Shown here: one piece after another, positions 1 to 7,540 of the stretch
Numbering within the stretch: the stretch's first letter is position 1
Layout of the letters: each line of letters starts with the position of its first letter
From: an uncultured Rhodospirillales bacterium
Lineage (GTDB): Bacteria; Pseudomonadota; Alphaproteobacteria; Acetobacterales; Acetobacteraceae
Assembly: GCA_903927465.1 (NCBI GenBank)
Contig: CAIYMY010000175.1
Span: 1 to 56,713, forward strand
Length of the DNA: 56,713 nt
Direction of reading: 5' to 3'
Notes under the pieces: model-generated
Told to the model about the DNA's origin: nothing
Seen by the model: only the letters and a program-made list of their open reading frames with translations
Database searches by the model: none
Made by a program: the position numbers and the translations under genes

Positions 1-798
1 CCCTATAAGGACAAGCCCGCTTTCGGCGCGATTGGCGAAGCCATGGGCGGGCTTCGGCACCTGACGGGCCATCCTGGCGAACAGGGGCTGCCGCCGCCGC
101 GTTGCGGGGTTTCCATCAGCGATGATCTGGCCGGGATTTACTGCGCGCTTGCCGTGGTTTCGGCCTGCTGGGCGGTAAAGGGCGATCCCACAGCCAAGGG
201 CCGCGTGGTGGATGTGGATTTGGTGAGCAGCGTGTTTTCACTCATGGAAGGCATGCTGCCGGAATATGGGCTGTTTGGCTGGGTGCGTCAGCCGCAGGGT
301 GCTGCCATCAAAACCGCCGCCCCCACCAACACCTACCCCTGCGCCGATGGCAAATGGCTTTGCGTGGCCGGCAATTCCGATTTGATCTTCCGCCGCCTGA
401 TGGCCGCGATTGGCCGGCCCGAATTGGCGGATGCGCCGCGCTTCGCCACCAATGGGCTGCGCTGCGACAATGTGGCCGAGCTTGACGCCGCCATCGCCGC
501 CTGGACCCGCACCAAGCCCGCCGCGGAGGCCGAGGCCATTTTGGAAGCGGCCGAGGTCCCGTGTTCTCGGCTTTATGACATGGCCGATTGCGCCAATGAC
601 CCGCATTTCCGGGAACGCGGCTGGGTGATGGAAGTGGCGGACCCTCTGCTGGGCCAGGTGCTGCACCCGGCGGCACCCTTCCGCTTTGATGGCGTGGCGC
701 CGCAGGATGTTGTGCGCTGGCCAGGCCCGGCGGCGGGGGCGCATAATGACCATGTGTTCAAGGAACTTCTGGCCGAAGTGAAGGAGAAGCAGGCATGA
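1..798 (+). CDS. CaiB/BaiF family III CoA-transferase, 5' end outside window
   Basis: This is the C-terminal part of a family III (formyl-CoA transferase-type) CoA-transferase, which moves CoA between organic acids through an aspartyl-CoA thioester. The reading frame is open from the first base, so the true start lies upstream. The segment GVSISDDLAGIYCAL carries the Asp expected as the catalytic nucleophile. It is followed by the usual VDLVSSVFSLMEGM helix and a C-terminal region ending in the familiar DHVFKELL-type helix. The stop codon overlaps the next gene, an HMG-CoA-lyase homologue, by ATGA, so the two are probably co-translated and act on the same acyl-CoA. The actual substrate cannot be read from the sequence. 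Confidence 0.9.
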   Translation, partial: PYKDKPAFGAIGEAMGGLRHLTGHPGEQGLPPPRCGVSISDDLAGIYCALAVVSACWAVKGDPTAKGRVVDVDLVSSVFSLMEGMLPEYGLFGWVRQPQGAAIKTAAPTNTYPCADGKWLCVAGNSDLIFRRLMAAIGRPELADAPRFATNGLRCDNVAELDAAIAAWTRTKPAAEAEAILEAAEVPCSRLYDMADCANDPHFRERGWVMEVADPLLGQVLHPAAPFRFDGVAPQDVVRWPGPAAGAHNDHVFKELLAEVKEKQA

Positions 799-1697
799 CC
801 GGCAAGGTGACCATCAGCGAAGTCGCCCCGCGTGACGGGATTCAGTCCATCACCGGCGATTTTGTCCCGACCGAGGTGAAAACCGCCCTCATCCAGGCGC
901 TCTATGATGCGGGGCTCCGGCGGATGGAAATCGGGTCCTTCGTGTCGCCCAAGGCCATTCCGCAAATGGCGGATACGGCGGCGGTGCTGGCATTCACGAG
1001 AACACTGCCGGGGCTGGAAAGCACGGTATTGGTCCCCAATCGGCGCGGCTTTGATGCGGCCTTGGCCGGGGGCGCGGACCGGCTTGGCTTTTTCATGTCG
1101 GCGACGGCGGGGCACAACAAGGCCAATCTGAACCGCACGCGGGAAGAAAGTTTTGCGGAATTAGCATCCTTGGTGCGCGATACGCCGAAGGGCACGCTGA
1201 TCCGGTTCAACCTGTCTTGCGTGTTCCATTGCCCCTTTGATGGCGTGGTGGAAGATGCGGAAGCTTTGGATTGGGTGGAACGCATTGTCGCGCTGAACCC
1301 CGATATGGAAATCGCGCTGGCGGATACCACCGGTAATGCGAGCCCCGATCAGGTGCGGCGCGTTTTTGAAAAGGCTGAGGCCGCTTGGGGCCAGCGCTTC
1401 GCCTTTCATGGTCATGATACTTACGGCATGGGTGTTGCCAATGTGGCCGCGGCCTATGCCGCAGGTTGCCGCGTGATTGATAGCGCCGCGGGCGGCATTG
1501 GCGGCTGCCCCTTTGCGCCGGGCGCCACCGGCAATGTGGCGACCGAAGACGTGGTTTGGATGTTCCGCCGCATGGGGGTTGAAACCGGCGTGGCTTGGAA
1601 TGGCCTGCTGGCGGCGGCCGATATGGCGGCGGGCATCAAGGGCGCCATTCCTGGCGGGCGGATGCGTGGCGTGCGCGCGGCGCGGCTTGCGGCCTAA
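795..1697 (+). CDS. Hydroxymethylglutaryl-CoA lyase-like enzyme
   Basis: This 300-residue TIM-barrel lyase belongs to the HMGL-like/DRE-TIM family, which cleaves 3-hydroxy-3-methylglutaryl-CoA or related 3-hydroxyacyl-CoAs such as citramalyl-CoA to acetyl-CoA and a keto acid. The first strand carries the metal-binding VAPRDGIQ motif. The metal-ligand histidine motif is HGHDTYGMGVAN, and the flexible cysteine loop is GGCPFAPGATGN near residue 240. The length matches the family. It overlaps the upstream CoA-transferase by four bases, which suggests a two-step module of CoA activation then C-C cleavage. Leucine, itaconate and citramalate routes are all possible and cannot be separated from sequence alone. 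A divergent paralogue lies at 48125. Confidence 0.88.
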   Translation: MTGKVTISEVAPRDGIQSITGDFVPTEVKTALIQALYDAGLRRMEIGSFVSPKAIPQMADTAAVLAFTRTLPGLESTVLVPNRRGFDAALAGGADRLGFFMSATAGHNKANLNRTREESFAELASLVRDTPKGTLIRFNLSCVFHCPFDGVVEDAEALDWVERIVALNPDMEIALADTTGNASPDQVRRVFEKAEAAWGQRFAFHGHDTYGMGVANVAAAYAAGCRVIDSAAGGIGGCPFAPGATGNVATEDVVWMFRRMGVETGVAWNGLLAAADMAAGIKGAIPGGRMRGVRAARLAA

Positions 1698-1709
1698 AGG
1701 GTGATTGCT

Positions 1710-1749
1710 GGCCGCGCGAAATCACGGCGCGGCCGGAATTCCTCCATTT
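1710..1749 (+). terminator. Candidate rho-independent terminator after the CoA-transferase/lyase pair
   Basis: Thirteen bases after the lyase stop there is an 8-bp GC stem, GGCCGCGC (1710-1717) paired with GCGCGGCC (1727-1734), with a 9-base loop. A run of five T begins about 10 bases downstream. The gap before the T-run is longer than ideal. Confidence 0.45.
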
Positions 1750-1817
1750 TTCGGACGCTTTTGCGGACCATAACCACTCTGCCTGATGCTTCAGTTCAGG
1801 CTTGGCGGAGTTTGCGC

Positions 1818-1970
1818 ATGTCCGATAGCGAAATTACCCGGAAATTGGCAGAGCTTGACCGGCTACTGAACGACCCGGAAACCCGCATGGATGCCGGGCG
1901 CGTTTGGGCCTTGGCGCAGGAATTGAAAGCATCGGCTGTGGGCAGCGCCGCTTTGCGCCGGGCAGGCTGA
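1818..1970 (+). CDS. Small conserved-looking protein of unknown function (50 aa)
   Basis: A 50-residue open frame starts MSDSEITRKLAELDRLLNDP and continues with a charged helix (ETRMDAGRVWALAQELK). The ATG at 1818 follows a plausible ribosome site (GGCGGAG, about 7 bases upstream). The helix-rich, leucine-repeating N-terminus resembles small uncharacterised alphaproteobacterial proteins that are sometimes mis-annotated as release-factor-like. I cannot assign a function. A longer in-frame start exists at 1701, but it falls in the terminator hairpin and lacks a ribosome site. Confidence 0.5.
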   Translation: MSDSEITRKLAELDRLLNDPETRMDAGRVWALAQELKASAVGSAALRRAG

Positions 1971-2058
1971 CAAGACGCTCCGCGAATATCGGCGGCCTTG
2001 GCGCGTTATGACCATCTGCCTTCCGGTTAAGGTTTTCGTTGTGCTCAGGGGAATACCG

Positions 2059-2080
2059 TCCTAGAAATGATCCTAGAAAT
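2059..2080. repeat. Two direct copies of TCCTAGAAAT before the methyltransferase gene
   Basis: The decamer TCCTAGAAAT occurs at 2059-2068 and again at 2071-2080, a 12-base period. It ends 17 bases before the GTG start at 2098. It could be part of a promoter or operator or a small duplication. No known regulator site is recognised. Confidence 0.35.
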
Positions 2081-2097
2081 TAGCCAAGACGGTCCCT

Positions 2098-2886
2098 GTG
2101 ATAGAAACTTCTTCTGAAACCCACCCGTGCAAGATATGTGGGAATAATTCCATCTTTTTTGGCCAAGTGGATTTCAACAAGCATTGTGACGAAGTACGCA
2201 GCGGGAAACTTCCCCCATCGGGCATTCCGGTAACCTATTTCCGCTGCACGGCGTGTGGTTTCCTTTTCACACGCGATTTTGACGCTTGGTCGCATGCTGA
2301 TTTTGGCGAGAAGATCTACAATGCCGAATACGCGTTTGTTGATCCGGATTTTGCAGAAAGGCGTCCGGCAGCCAATGCGTCCTACATTGCGCATAACTTT
2401 GGAATACACCGCCAAAAAATCCGTATTCTGGACTATGGCGGTGGCGAAGGCCGGATGATGGATTTGCTTCGCGCAGAGGGATTTCGTCTTGTGAACACTT
2501 ATGATCCATTCAGCAGCAAGCACAATGTGAGTGATGGTCAGAAATATGATCTGATCACAGCATTCGAAGTGTTTGAGCATGTGCCAGACCCGGTAGCCAC
2601 AATGCGCGACATTACCAAGCGACTTAAACCAGAATCAATGTTGCTTTTTTCGACGCTACTGCAACCTGAAGATCTGGCGCAAACTGGACTTGGTTGGTGG
2701 TATGCAGGGCCCCGCAATGGTCATATTTCTTTGCATTCGAAACTGTCGCTGGCGCTTCTGCTGAAGAAATTCGGCCTGACCTTGGCCTCTGCTCACCAGG
2801 GGCTTCATCTCGGTTTTGGCAAGTTGCCCAGTTTCGCTAGGGGGCTGATGAAGCAGCGGGAAGCGGCCGCAGCAGCAACCCCCTAA
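2098..2886 (+). CDS. Class I SAM-dependent methyltransferase with N-terminal zinc-ribbon-like cysteines
   Basis: The 262-residue protein has two CxxC pairs (C11/C14 and C50/C53) that look like a small zinc-binding module. A Rossmann-type methyltransferase fold follows, with motif I LDYGGGEG at residues 111-118 and the FEVFEHVPDP segment typical of Methyltransf_23-like enzymes. Such proteins often methylate sugars or lipids in surface polysaccharide pathways, but nothing here fixes the substrate. The start is GTG at 2098. Base composition is visibly lower in GC than the flanking genes, and codons ending in A/T are common, which suggests acquisition by transfer. It stands alone, followed by a convergent DUF4332 gene. 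Confidence 0.75.
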   Translation: MIETSSETHPCKICGNNSIFFGQVDFNKHCDEVRSGKLPPSGIPVTYFRCTACGFLFTRDFDAWSHADFGEKIYNAEYAFVDPDFAERRPAANASYIAHNFGIHRQKIRILDYGGGEGRMMDLLRAEGFRLVNTYDPFSSKHNVSDGQKYDLITAFEVFEHVPDPVATMRDITKRLKPESMLLFSTLLQPEDLAQTGLGWWYAGPRNGHISLHSKLSLALLLKKFGLTLASAHQGLHLGFGKLPSFARGLMKQREAAAAATP

Positions 2887-2925
2887 TCCGCGCCATTGAC
2901 TTTGGTGGCGGCGCAAACCCAAAGG

Positions 2926-2962
2926 CCTGATCCGAGTTGGTAATTACACAACTTGGATCAGG
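2926..2962. terminator. Inverted repeat between convergent genes
   Basis: CCTGATCCGAGTTG pairs with CAACTTGGATCAGG across a short AT-rich loop, giving a 14-bp stem with one G-T mismatch. It lies between the end of the methyltransferase and the end of the convergent DUF4332 gene, so it could stop transcription from both sides. No long T-run follows. Confidence 0.5.
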
Positions 2963-3019
2963 CGCTGGACCGTCATCAGATATGGCAGTTGGTGCCTTTG
3001 GGCTGAATGCAGCAATCCT

Positions 3020-3427
3020 TTAGTATTGCAGCACGCGCGGCATATCCTGCGCCGCTGCGATCCAGCTTTTCACGGCGCTGAGTGATGGTGTCTGACGCAC
3101 AAGCTTTTTCTCCGCATTGGTTTTGGTCAGGGCATCGAACAGGTTTTGCGCCTTGCGTTGTGCCAATTCCGGTACTGTATCCACGCCGGCGGCTTCCAGC
3201 AGGTCTGCGTATTCCTCGCCAACGCCGTTCACGCGCATCAGATCAGCACGATTGGCGAATTTGAGGATGAGCTTCCCGGAAATACCGGTTTTCGCAGCAA
3301 GCGCCTCTCGATCCTTTGGTTTCGAGGTTTTGGCCAGCAAGGCTGACGTATCGGCGACGCCGCTGGCGCGCAGCTTGTCCCCCATGACCTTGCCAATGCC
3401 TTCAATAGTTTCGATCTTGTAGTTCAT
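3020..3427 (-). CDS. DUF4332 helix-hairpin-helix protein
   Basis: This 135-residue protein contains two helix-hairpin-helix-like repeats: IETIEGIGKVMGDKLRASG near the N-terminus and ADLMRVNGVGEEYADLLEAAG in the middle. This is the pattern of DUF4332 (IEGIGxxxxxKL...VNGVGxxYADLL). Helix-hairpin-helix units usually bind DNA non-specifically through the phosphate backbone, so a nucleic-acid role is likely but unproven. No catalytic domain or signal peptide is visible. It is transcribed divergently from the RHH gene at 3583 and appears monocistronic. Confidence 0.8.
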   Translation of the reverse strand: MNYKIETIEGIGKVMGDKLRASGVADTSALLAKTSKPKDREALAAKTGISGKLILKFANRADLMRVNGVGEEYADLLEAAGVDTVPELAQRKAQNLFDALTKTNAEKKLVRQTPSLSAVKSWIAAAQDMPRVLQY

Positions 3428-3582
3428 GGCTTGATCTTTCCTTATGTGACAAAGACAATGATAACTTATCGGGAAATCACCTTATGGCAAGATGGCCAAA
3501 GACCGCTGCTTTGCGGCGCGATTCGATAGAGTGAATTGGTCGGGGCTTCAGGCCACCACGTTGAAGTTTCAGGAGATTTGGG

Positions 3583-3804
3583 GTGCCGCGCCATCTGATA
3601 AAGCGTTCCTTTCGCCTGACCGGGCACGCGACCTCGGTCGCGCTTGAGGCAGAATTCTGGGCCGAGTTGGAAGCGCTTGCGCAGGAAAATGACCAAAGCC
3701 TGGCCGCCCTGGTGGTGAGCGTAGATGAGGCGCGGGCCGCGCGGGGCTTACCGCTGGCAAGCGCACTGCGCCTTGCGGCGCTGACCCATGCGCGCGGGCG
3801 ATAA
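3583..3804 (+). CDS. Ribbon-helix-helix (RHH_4-like) small regulator
   Basis: A 73-residue protein begins MPRHLIKRSFRLTGHATSVAL, with a central EAEFWAELEALAQ helix, SLAALVVSVDEAR and a final ASALRLAAL helix. This matches the RHH_4 ribbon-helix-helix family of small dimeric DNA-binding proteins common in alphaproteobacteria. The GTG start at 3583 has an AGGAG ribosome site 8 bases upstream. It sits 93 bases in front of hyfB on the same strand, so it could regulate that operon. This is inferred from position only. Confidence 0.75.
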   Translation: MPRHLIKRSFRLTGHATSVALEAEFWAELEALAQENDQSLAALVVSVDEARAARGLPLASALRLAALTHARGR

Positions 3805-3897
3805 TCCTGCGGCGAGCTTGCAAAATTCACATGGGGACTGTCCGAATGCCGCCTAGGGGCTTAGCGTTGTCAGCATGGCTGGCAGAAGCTGCGATTC

Positions 3898-5919
3898 GTG
3901 CTGATGATCCTCGCCCTCACTTTGGGGTCGCTTGCGCTGCTGTCGCTGGCGGCGCCCTTGCTGGCGCGGTCGGCGCTTGGCGTCAGGCTGCTTTATGCCG
4001 GCGCGGCCTTGGCTTCTTTGGTATTCGCGCTGGGCGGGATTATCGGGCTGATCGCAGCACCCACCACGCTCTCCCTGCCCTTTGGCCCGCCCTGGGGGGT
4101 GATGCGGCTTGCGCTTGACCCGCTTTCCGCCTGGTTCCTGCTGATTCTGGGCCTTTGCGGCGTTGCTGCTTCCGCGTTCGCCTTTGGCCATGTGAAGGGG
4201 CCTGAGGCTGCGCGGCGGCTGGTACCTTATCCGCTGTTTCTCGCCGGCATGGCGCTGACCTTGCTCGCCGCGGATGGGTTTACCCTGGTGCTCGGATTTG
4301 AACTCATGTCCTTCGCGTCATGGGTGCTGGTCGCGCATGAACATGAACACGCGGAAAATCGCCGTGCCGCGCGGCTTTATCTGGGCTTCGCGGCATTGGG
4401 GGGCGCGGCGCTGATCCTGTGTTTTGGCTTGCTGGCCGCTGGCGTATCGGCGGGGGCGGGTTTCGCTGCCTTGCGCGCCGCGCCGCCGGATGGCTTGCGC
4501 GCTTTGGCGATATTGGTGCTGGTGTTGATCGGCGCCGGATCAAAGGCGGGGCTAGTGCCTTTGCATGTCTGGCTACCCTTGGCGCATCCCGCCGCACCCA
4601 GCCATGTGAGTGCGCTGATGTCAGCCGCCATGACCAAGGTGGCGCTATATGTGTTGGCGCGTGTGATCTTTGACCTGGCCGGCCCGGCGCAGCCGCTGTT
4701 TTGGGGTGCGGTGCTGATGGCGCTGGGCTTGGCCTCGGCCATCATGGGGGCGCTGCGCGCGGCTTTGGAGGAAGACACCAAAACGCTGCTGGCCTGTTCC
4801 ACCATCGAAAATATTGGGCTGATCACGGTGGGGCTTGGCCTGGCGCTGGCGTTTCGCGCGGCGGATTTGGGCGCGCTGGCGGCCGTGGCGGCAGGGGCCG
4901 CGCTGCTGCATGCGCTGAACCACGCCATGTTCAAGACGCTGCTGTTTTTGGGCGCGGGTGAGGTGCTGCATGGCGCGGCATCGCGGCGCATGGATCGGCT
5001 GGGCGGCCTGATCCATGCCATGCCCTGGACTGCTGGCCTGGTGCTGCTGGGTGCCGCTGCCGCCGCTGCGCTGCCACCGCTTTCGGGCTTTGCCTCAGAA
5101 TGGTTGCTGTTGCAGGCGCTGATCGCCGCCTGGCGCGTGGGGGATTTGGCGTTTCAGATTGGCGCCGCGGCGGCAACTGCCCTGGCGGCGCTGGCCGTGG
5201 CGCTGGCGGCTGCGGCGATGCTGCGCTTTTACGGTATGGTGTTTCTGGGCCGGCCACGCAGCCCGCGCGCCGCAGGTGCCGCCGAGCTTTCCGGCGTGGC
5301 ACGTGCTGCGCTGATCATGCCCGCCGCGCTGACCGTGATCTTTGGCCTGATACCAGGGCATTTGCTGGAACTCGCCGCGCCGGCGCTGCGGCTGCTGACA
5401 GGTGCTGGGGCGGGGCTATCCGCCTTGGGCGGCGTGACGGTGACCGTGGCAGAAGGCGGCGCCGGTTATGCCCCGTTGATCGTTTTTGTGTTGTTGCTGC
5501 TGCTGGGGGGTGGCGTTGTGCTGCTCCTGCGGCGGCAGGCGCCGGGCATTGTGCGTGGCCCCGCCTGGGATTGCGGCTTCATCGCGGCGCCGCATCATCT
5601 GCCCTTTGGCGATCCGGCGACGCAAGTTTCCGCCGCCGGCATGGCGCAACCACTGCGCCGCATGCTGGGCAAGACGCTGCTGGCAGCGCGGGAGAAGGTG
5701 GAAATGCCACCCCCCGGCACTACCGCGCCCGCACGTTTGCAGGCGGGGTTTCATGATCCTGTGCTGGCGCTGATTTCCGGGCCCTTGCCGCGGGTGCGTG
5801 ATAGGCTGGCGGCGCTGGCGGAACGCTTGCGTGATTTCTCGCTCAGGCAATGTCTGGCGCTTGGCTTTGCGGTGTTGCTTGCGTTGATGGCGCTGCTGAT
5901 TTGGCTGGAACGGACATGA
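3898..5919 (+). CDS. hyfB: HyfB/NuoL-like ion-translocating membrane subunit
   Basis: This 673-residue polytopic protein of the proton-conducting transporter family (NuoL/M/N, MrpA/D, HyfB) would form an antiporter-like half-channel in the membrane arm of a complex I-like enzyme. The key charged residues are present: E135 in VLGFELMSFASW, K216 in GAGSKAGLVPLHVW, K247 in MTKVALYV and K346 in HAMFKTLLFLGAGEV. Ion translocation therefore looks intact. The first of six overlapping genes, it ends ATGA into hyfC. The GTG start at 3898 is chosen for the hydrophobic N-terminus; an ATG two codons later is possible. The C-terminal extension of about 150 residues after the core is usual for HyfB. Confidence 0.88.
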   Translation: MLMILALTLGSLALLSLAAPLLARSALGVRLLYAGAALASLVFALGGIIGLIAAPTTLSLPFGPPWGVMRLALDPLSAWFLLILGLCGVAASAFAFGHVKGPEAARRLVPYPLFLAGMALTLLAADGFTLVLGFELMSFASWVLVAHEHEHAENRRAARLYLGFAALGGAALILCFGLLAAGVSAGAGFAALRAAPPDGLRALAILVLVLIGAGSKAGLVPLHVWLPLAHPAAPSHVSALMSAAMTKVALYVLARVIFDLAGPAQPLFWGAVLMALGLASAIMGALRAALEEDTKTLLACSTIENIGLITVGLGLALAFRAADLGALAAVAAGAALLHALNHAMFKTLLFLGAGEVLHGAASRRMDRLGGLIHAMPWTAGLVLLGAAAAAALPPLSGFASEWLLLQALIAAWRVGDLAFQIGAAAATALAALAVALAAAAMLRFYGMVFLGRPRSPRAAGAAELSGVARAALIMPAALTVIFGLIPGHLLELAAPALRLLTGAGAGLSALGGVTVTVAEGGAGYAPLIVFVLLLLLGGGVVLLLRRQAPGIVRGPAWDCGFIAAPHHLPFGDPATQVSAAGMAQPLRRMLGKTLLAAREKVEMPPPGTTAPARLQAGFHDPVLALISGPLPRVRDRLAALAERLRDFSLRQCLALGFAVLLALMALLIWLERT

Positions 5920-6875
5920 GTTTCGTGACCGGCTTTTTGACGCAGCTTTTGCATCTGGCGCTGCTGCTGGCGCTGGCGCCGGTGCTGACAGGTTTTGTGC
6001 GTTGGCTGAAGGCGCGGCTGATGGGAAGGCGCGGGCCGCATCCCTTGCAGCCCTGGCGCGATTTCTTGAAGCTTTTGAAGAAGCGCCCGGTGCTGGCGGA
6101 AAACGCCTCCATCATTTCGCGCGCTGCGCCTTATGTCGCGGTGGCCTCCGCGTTGCTTGCGGCGGCGCTGGTGCCGAGTTTTGCGCGTGGCATGGTGCTG
6201 GCACCTTTCGCGGATTTACTGCTGATTGCAGGGCTTTTGGCGCTGGGGCGCTTTGCCATGGCGCTGGCGGGGATGGATGTCGGCACCGCCTTTGGCGGTA
6301 TTGGTGCGACACGCGAAATGGCCTTTGCTGCGCTCGCGGAACCTGCCTTGGTATTAGCCGCGTTGATTTTCGCCATTCTGGCCGGCACAACGAATCTGGA
6401 TGTGATTACTGGGATTTTCCAGGAAGGCACGCTAGGGCTGCGTGTCTCGCTCGGCTTTGCTGCGCTTGCGCTGCTGGCGGTGGCCGTTGCGGAAAACGCG
6501 CGCATCCCGGTTGATAATCCCGCAACGCATCTGGAACTCACCATGGTGCATGAGGCCATGATCCTGGAAGCATCCGGGCGGCATTTGGCGTTGTGGGAAT
6601 TTCAGGCATCGCTCCGCCTCACGCTTTGGTTCGCGCTGCTGGCAGCGGCTTTTCTGCCCTTTGGCATGGCGGCGCCTGGCGCGGGGCCAATCGCCTGGGT
6701 GATGGGGCTATGCGTCTTCATCACGAAAATGGCCGCGCTTGCCTTTGCGCTGGCAGTGTTTGAATCCACGATTGCCAAGATGCGTGTCTTTCGTGTGCCG
6801 GAATTTTTGGGCGCGGCGCTGCTGCTTGGCTTGTTGGGCGCGTTATACCTTTTTGTCTCGACGGGGCTGTCATGA
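5916..6875 (+). CDS. hyfC: HyfC/NuoH-like membrane anchor subunit
   Basis: The 319-residue membrane protein is homologous to NuoH/HyfC. In complex I this subunit joins the membrane arm to the soluble arm and forms the quinone chamber. The signature is VAENARIPVDNPATHLELTM followed by VHEAMILEASG, the conserved loop that contacts the NuoB/NuoD-type subunits. The start is taken at 5916, an ATGA overlap with hyfB, because translation from there gives MSFVTGFLTQLLHLALLLALAP, a normal first membrane helix. An upstream start at 5850 would add residues that are only hyfB read out of frame. Coupled translation with hyfB and hyfE is expected. Confidence 0.88.
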   Translation: MSFVTGFLTQLLHLALLLALAPVLTGFVRWLKARLMGRRGPHPLQPWRDFLKLLKKRPVLAENASIISRAAPYVAVASALLAAALVPSFARGMVLAPFADLLLIAGLLALGRFAMALAGMDVGTAFGGIGATREMAFAALAEPALVLAALIFAILAGTTNLDVITGIFQEGTLGLRVSLGFAALALLAVAVAENARIPVDNPATHLELTMVHEAMILEASGRHLALWEFQASLRLTLWFALLAAAFLPFGMAAPGAGPIAWVMGLCVFITKMAALAFALAVFESTIAKMRVFRVPEFLGAALLLGLLGALYLFVSTGLS

Positions 6876-7540
6876 GTTTCGGGCAGCTTCCCTATGATCT
6901 GGCGCATTTGCTGGGTGGGGCGGTGCTGTTGCTATCTTTTGTGCTGCTGTATCAGCGGCGCATTTCTGCGGTGATCAATGCCTTCGCGACACAAGGCGCG
7001 CTGCTGGCTCTTGCCGCTGCTTGGCAAGGTTATGTGCAGGGTGCTGCAGGGCTTTACGTGACGGCGGCGATTGCCTTTGGCGCCAAGGCGGTGCTGATCC
7101 CCTATGCGCTGCATCGGCTGGTACGGCGCTTCAATTTGCACCGCGGCGTTGATCCCGCCCTTGGCATTGGCGCTTCGCTGATTGCCGGCGTGGCGCTGGC
7201 GGGCTTCGCCATGCTGGTGGTGCTGCCGGCAACTGCCGGGCAGCGCGCCTTGGCGCGGGAAGATTTGGCGCTGGCGCTTTCCGTTGTGCTGCTGGGCGGC
7301 CTGATGATGATCACGCGGCGCAATCTGATCAGCCAGGTGATCGGGCTGCTCAGCTTGGAAAATGGGTTGATCCTTGCCGCCGTGGGTGTCGCCGGTATGC
7401 CGCTTGTGATGGAACTTTCCACCGCCGCGCTAGTGTTGATGCTGGCGGTGATCGCTGGCGTCTTCGCGCTGCAAATGGGCGAGAGCTTCCAAAGCCTGGA
7501 TACGGAAAGCCTGGATACACATAGGGGGGAAGGCGAATGA
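6872..7540 (+). CDS. hyfE: HyfE-like membrane subunit
   Basis: A 222-residue hydrophobic protein matches hydrogenase-4 component E, a NuoK-related subunit with extra N-terminal helices. The NuoK-like part contains ISQVIGLLSLENGLILAAVG, where the membrane glutamate expected in the proton path is present. About six to seven membrane helices can be drawn. The start overlaps hyfC by ATGA and the end overlaps hyfF by ATGA. HyfE is found in Hyf, Ehr and some Mbh-like complexes but not in standard complex I. This helps place the cluster in the group-4-hydrogenase lineage. Confidence 0.85.
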   Translation: MSFGQLPYDLAHLLGGAVLLLSFVLLYQRRISAVINAFATQGALLALAAAWQGYVQGAAGLYVTAAIAFGAKAVLIPYALHRLVRRFNLHRGVDPALGIGASLIAGVALAGFAMLVVLPATAGQRALAREDLALALSVVLLGGLMMITRRNLISQVIGLLSLENGLILAAVGVAGMPLVMELSTAALVLMLAVIAGVFALQMGESFQSLDTESLDTHRGEGE

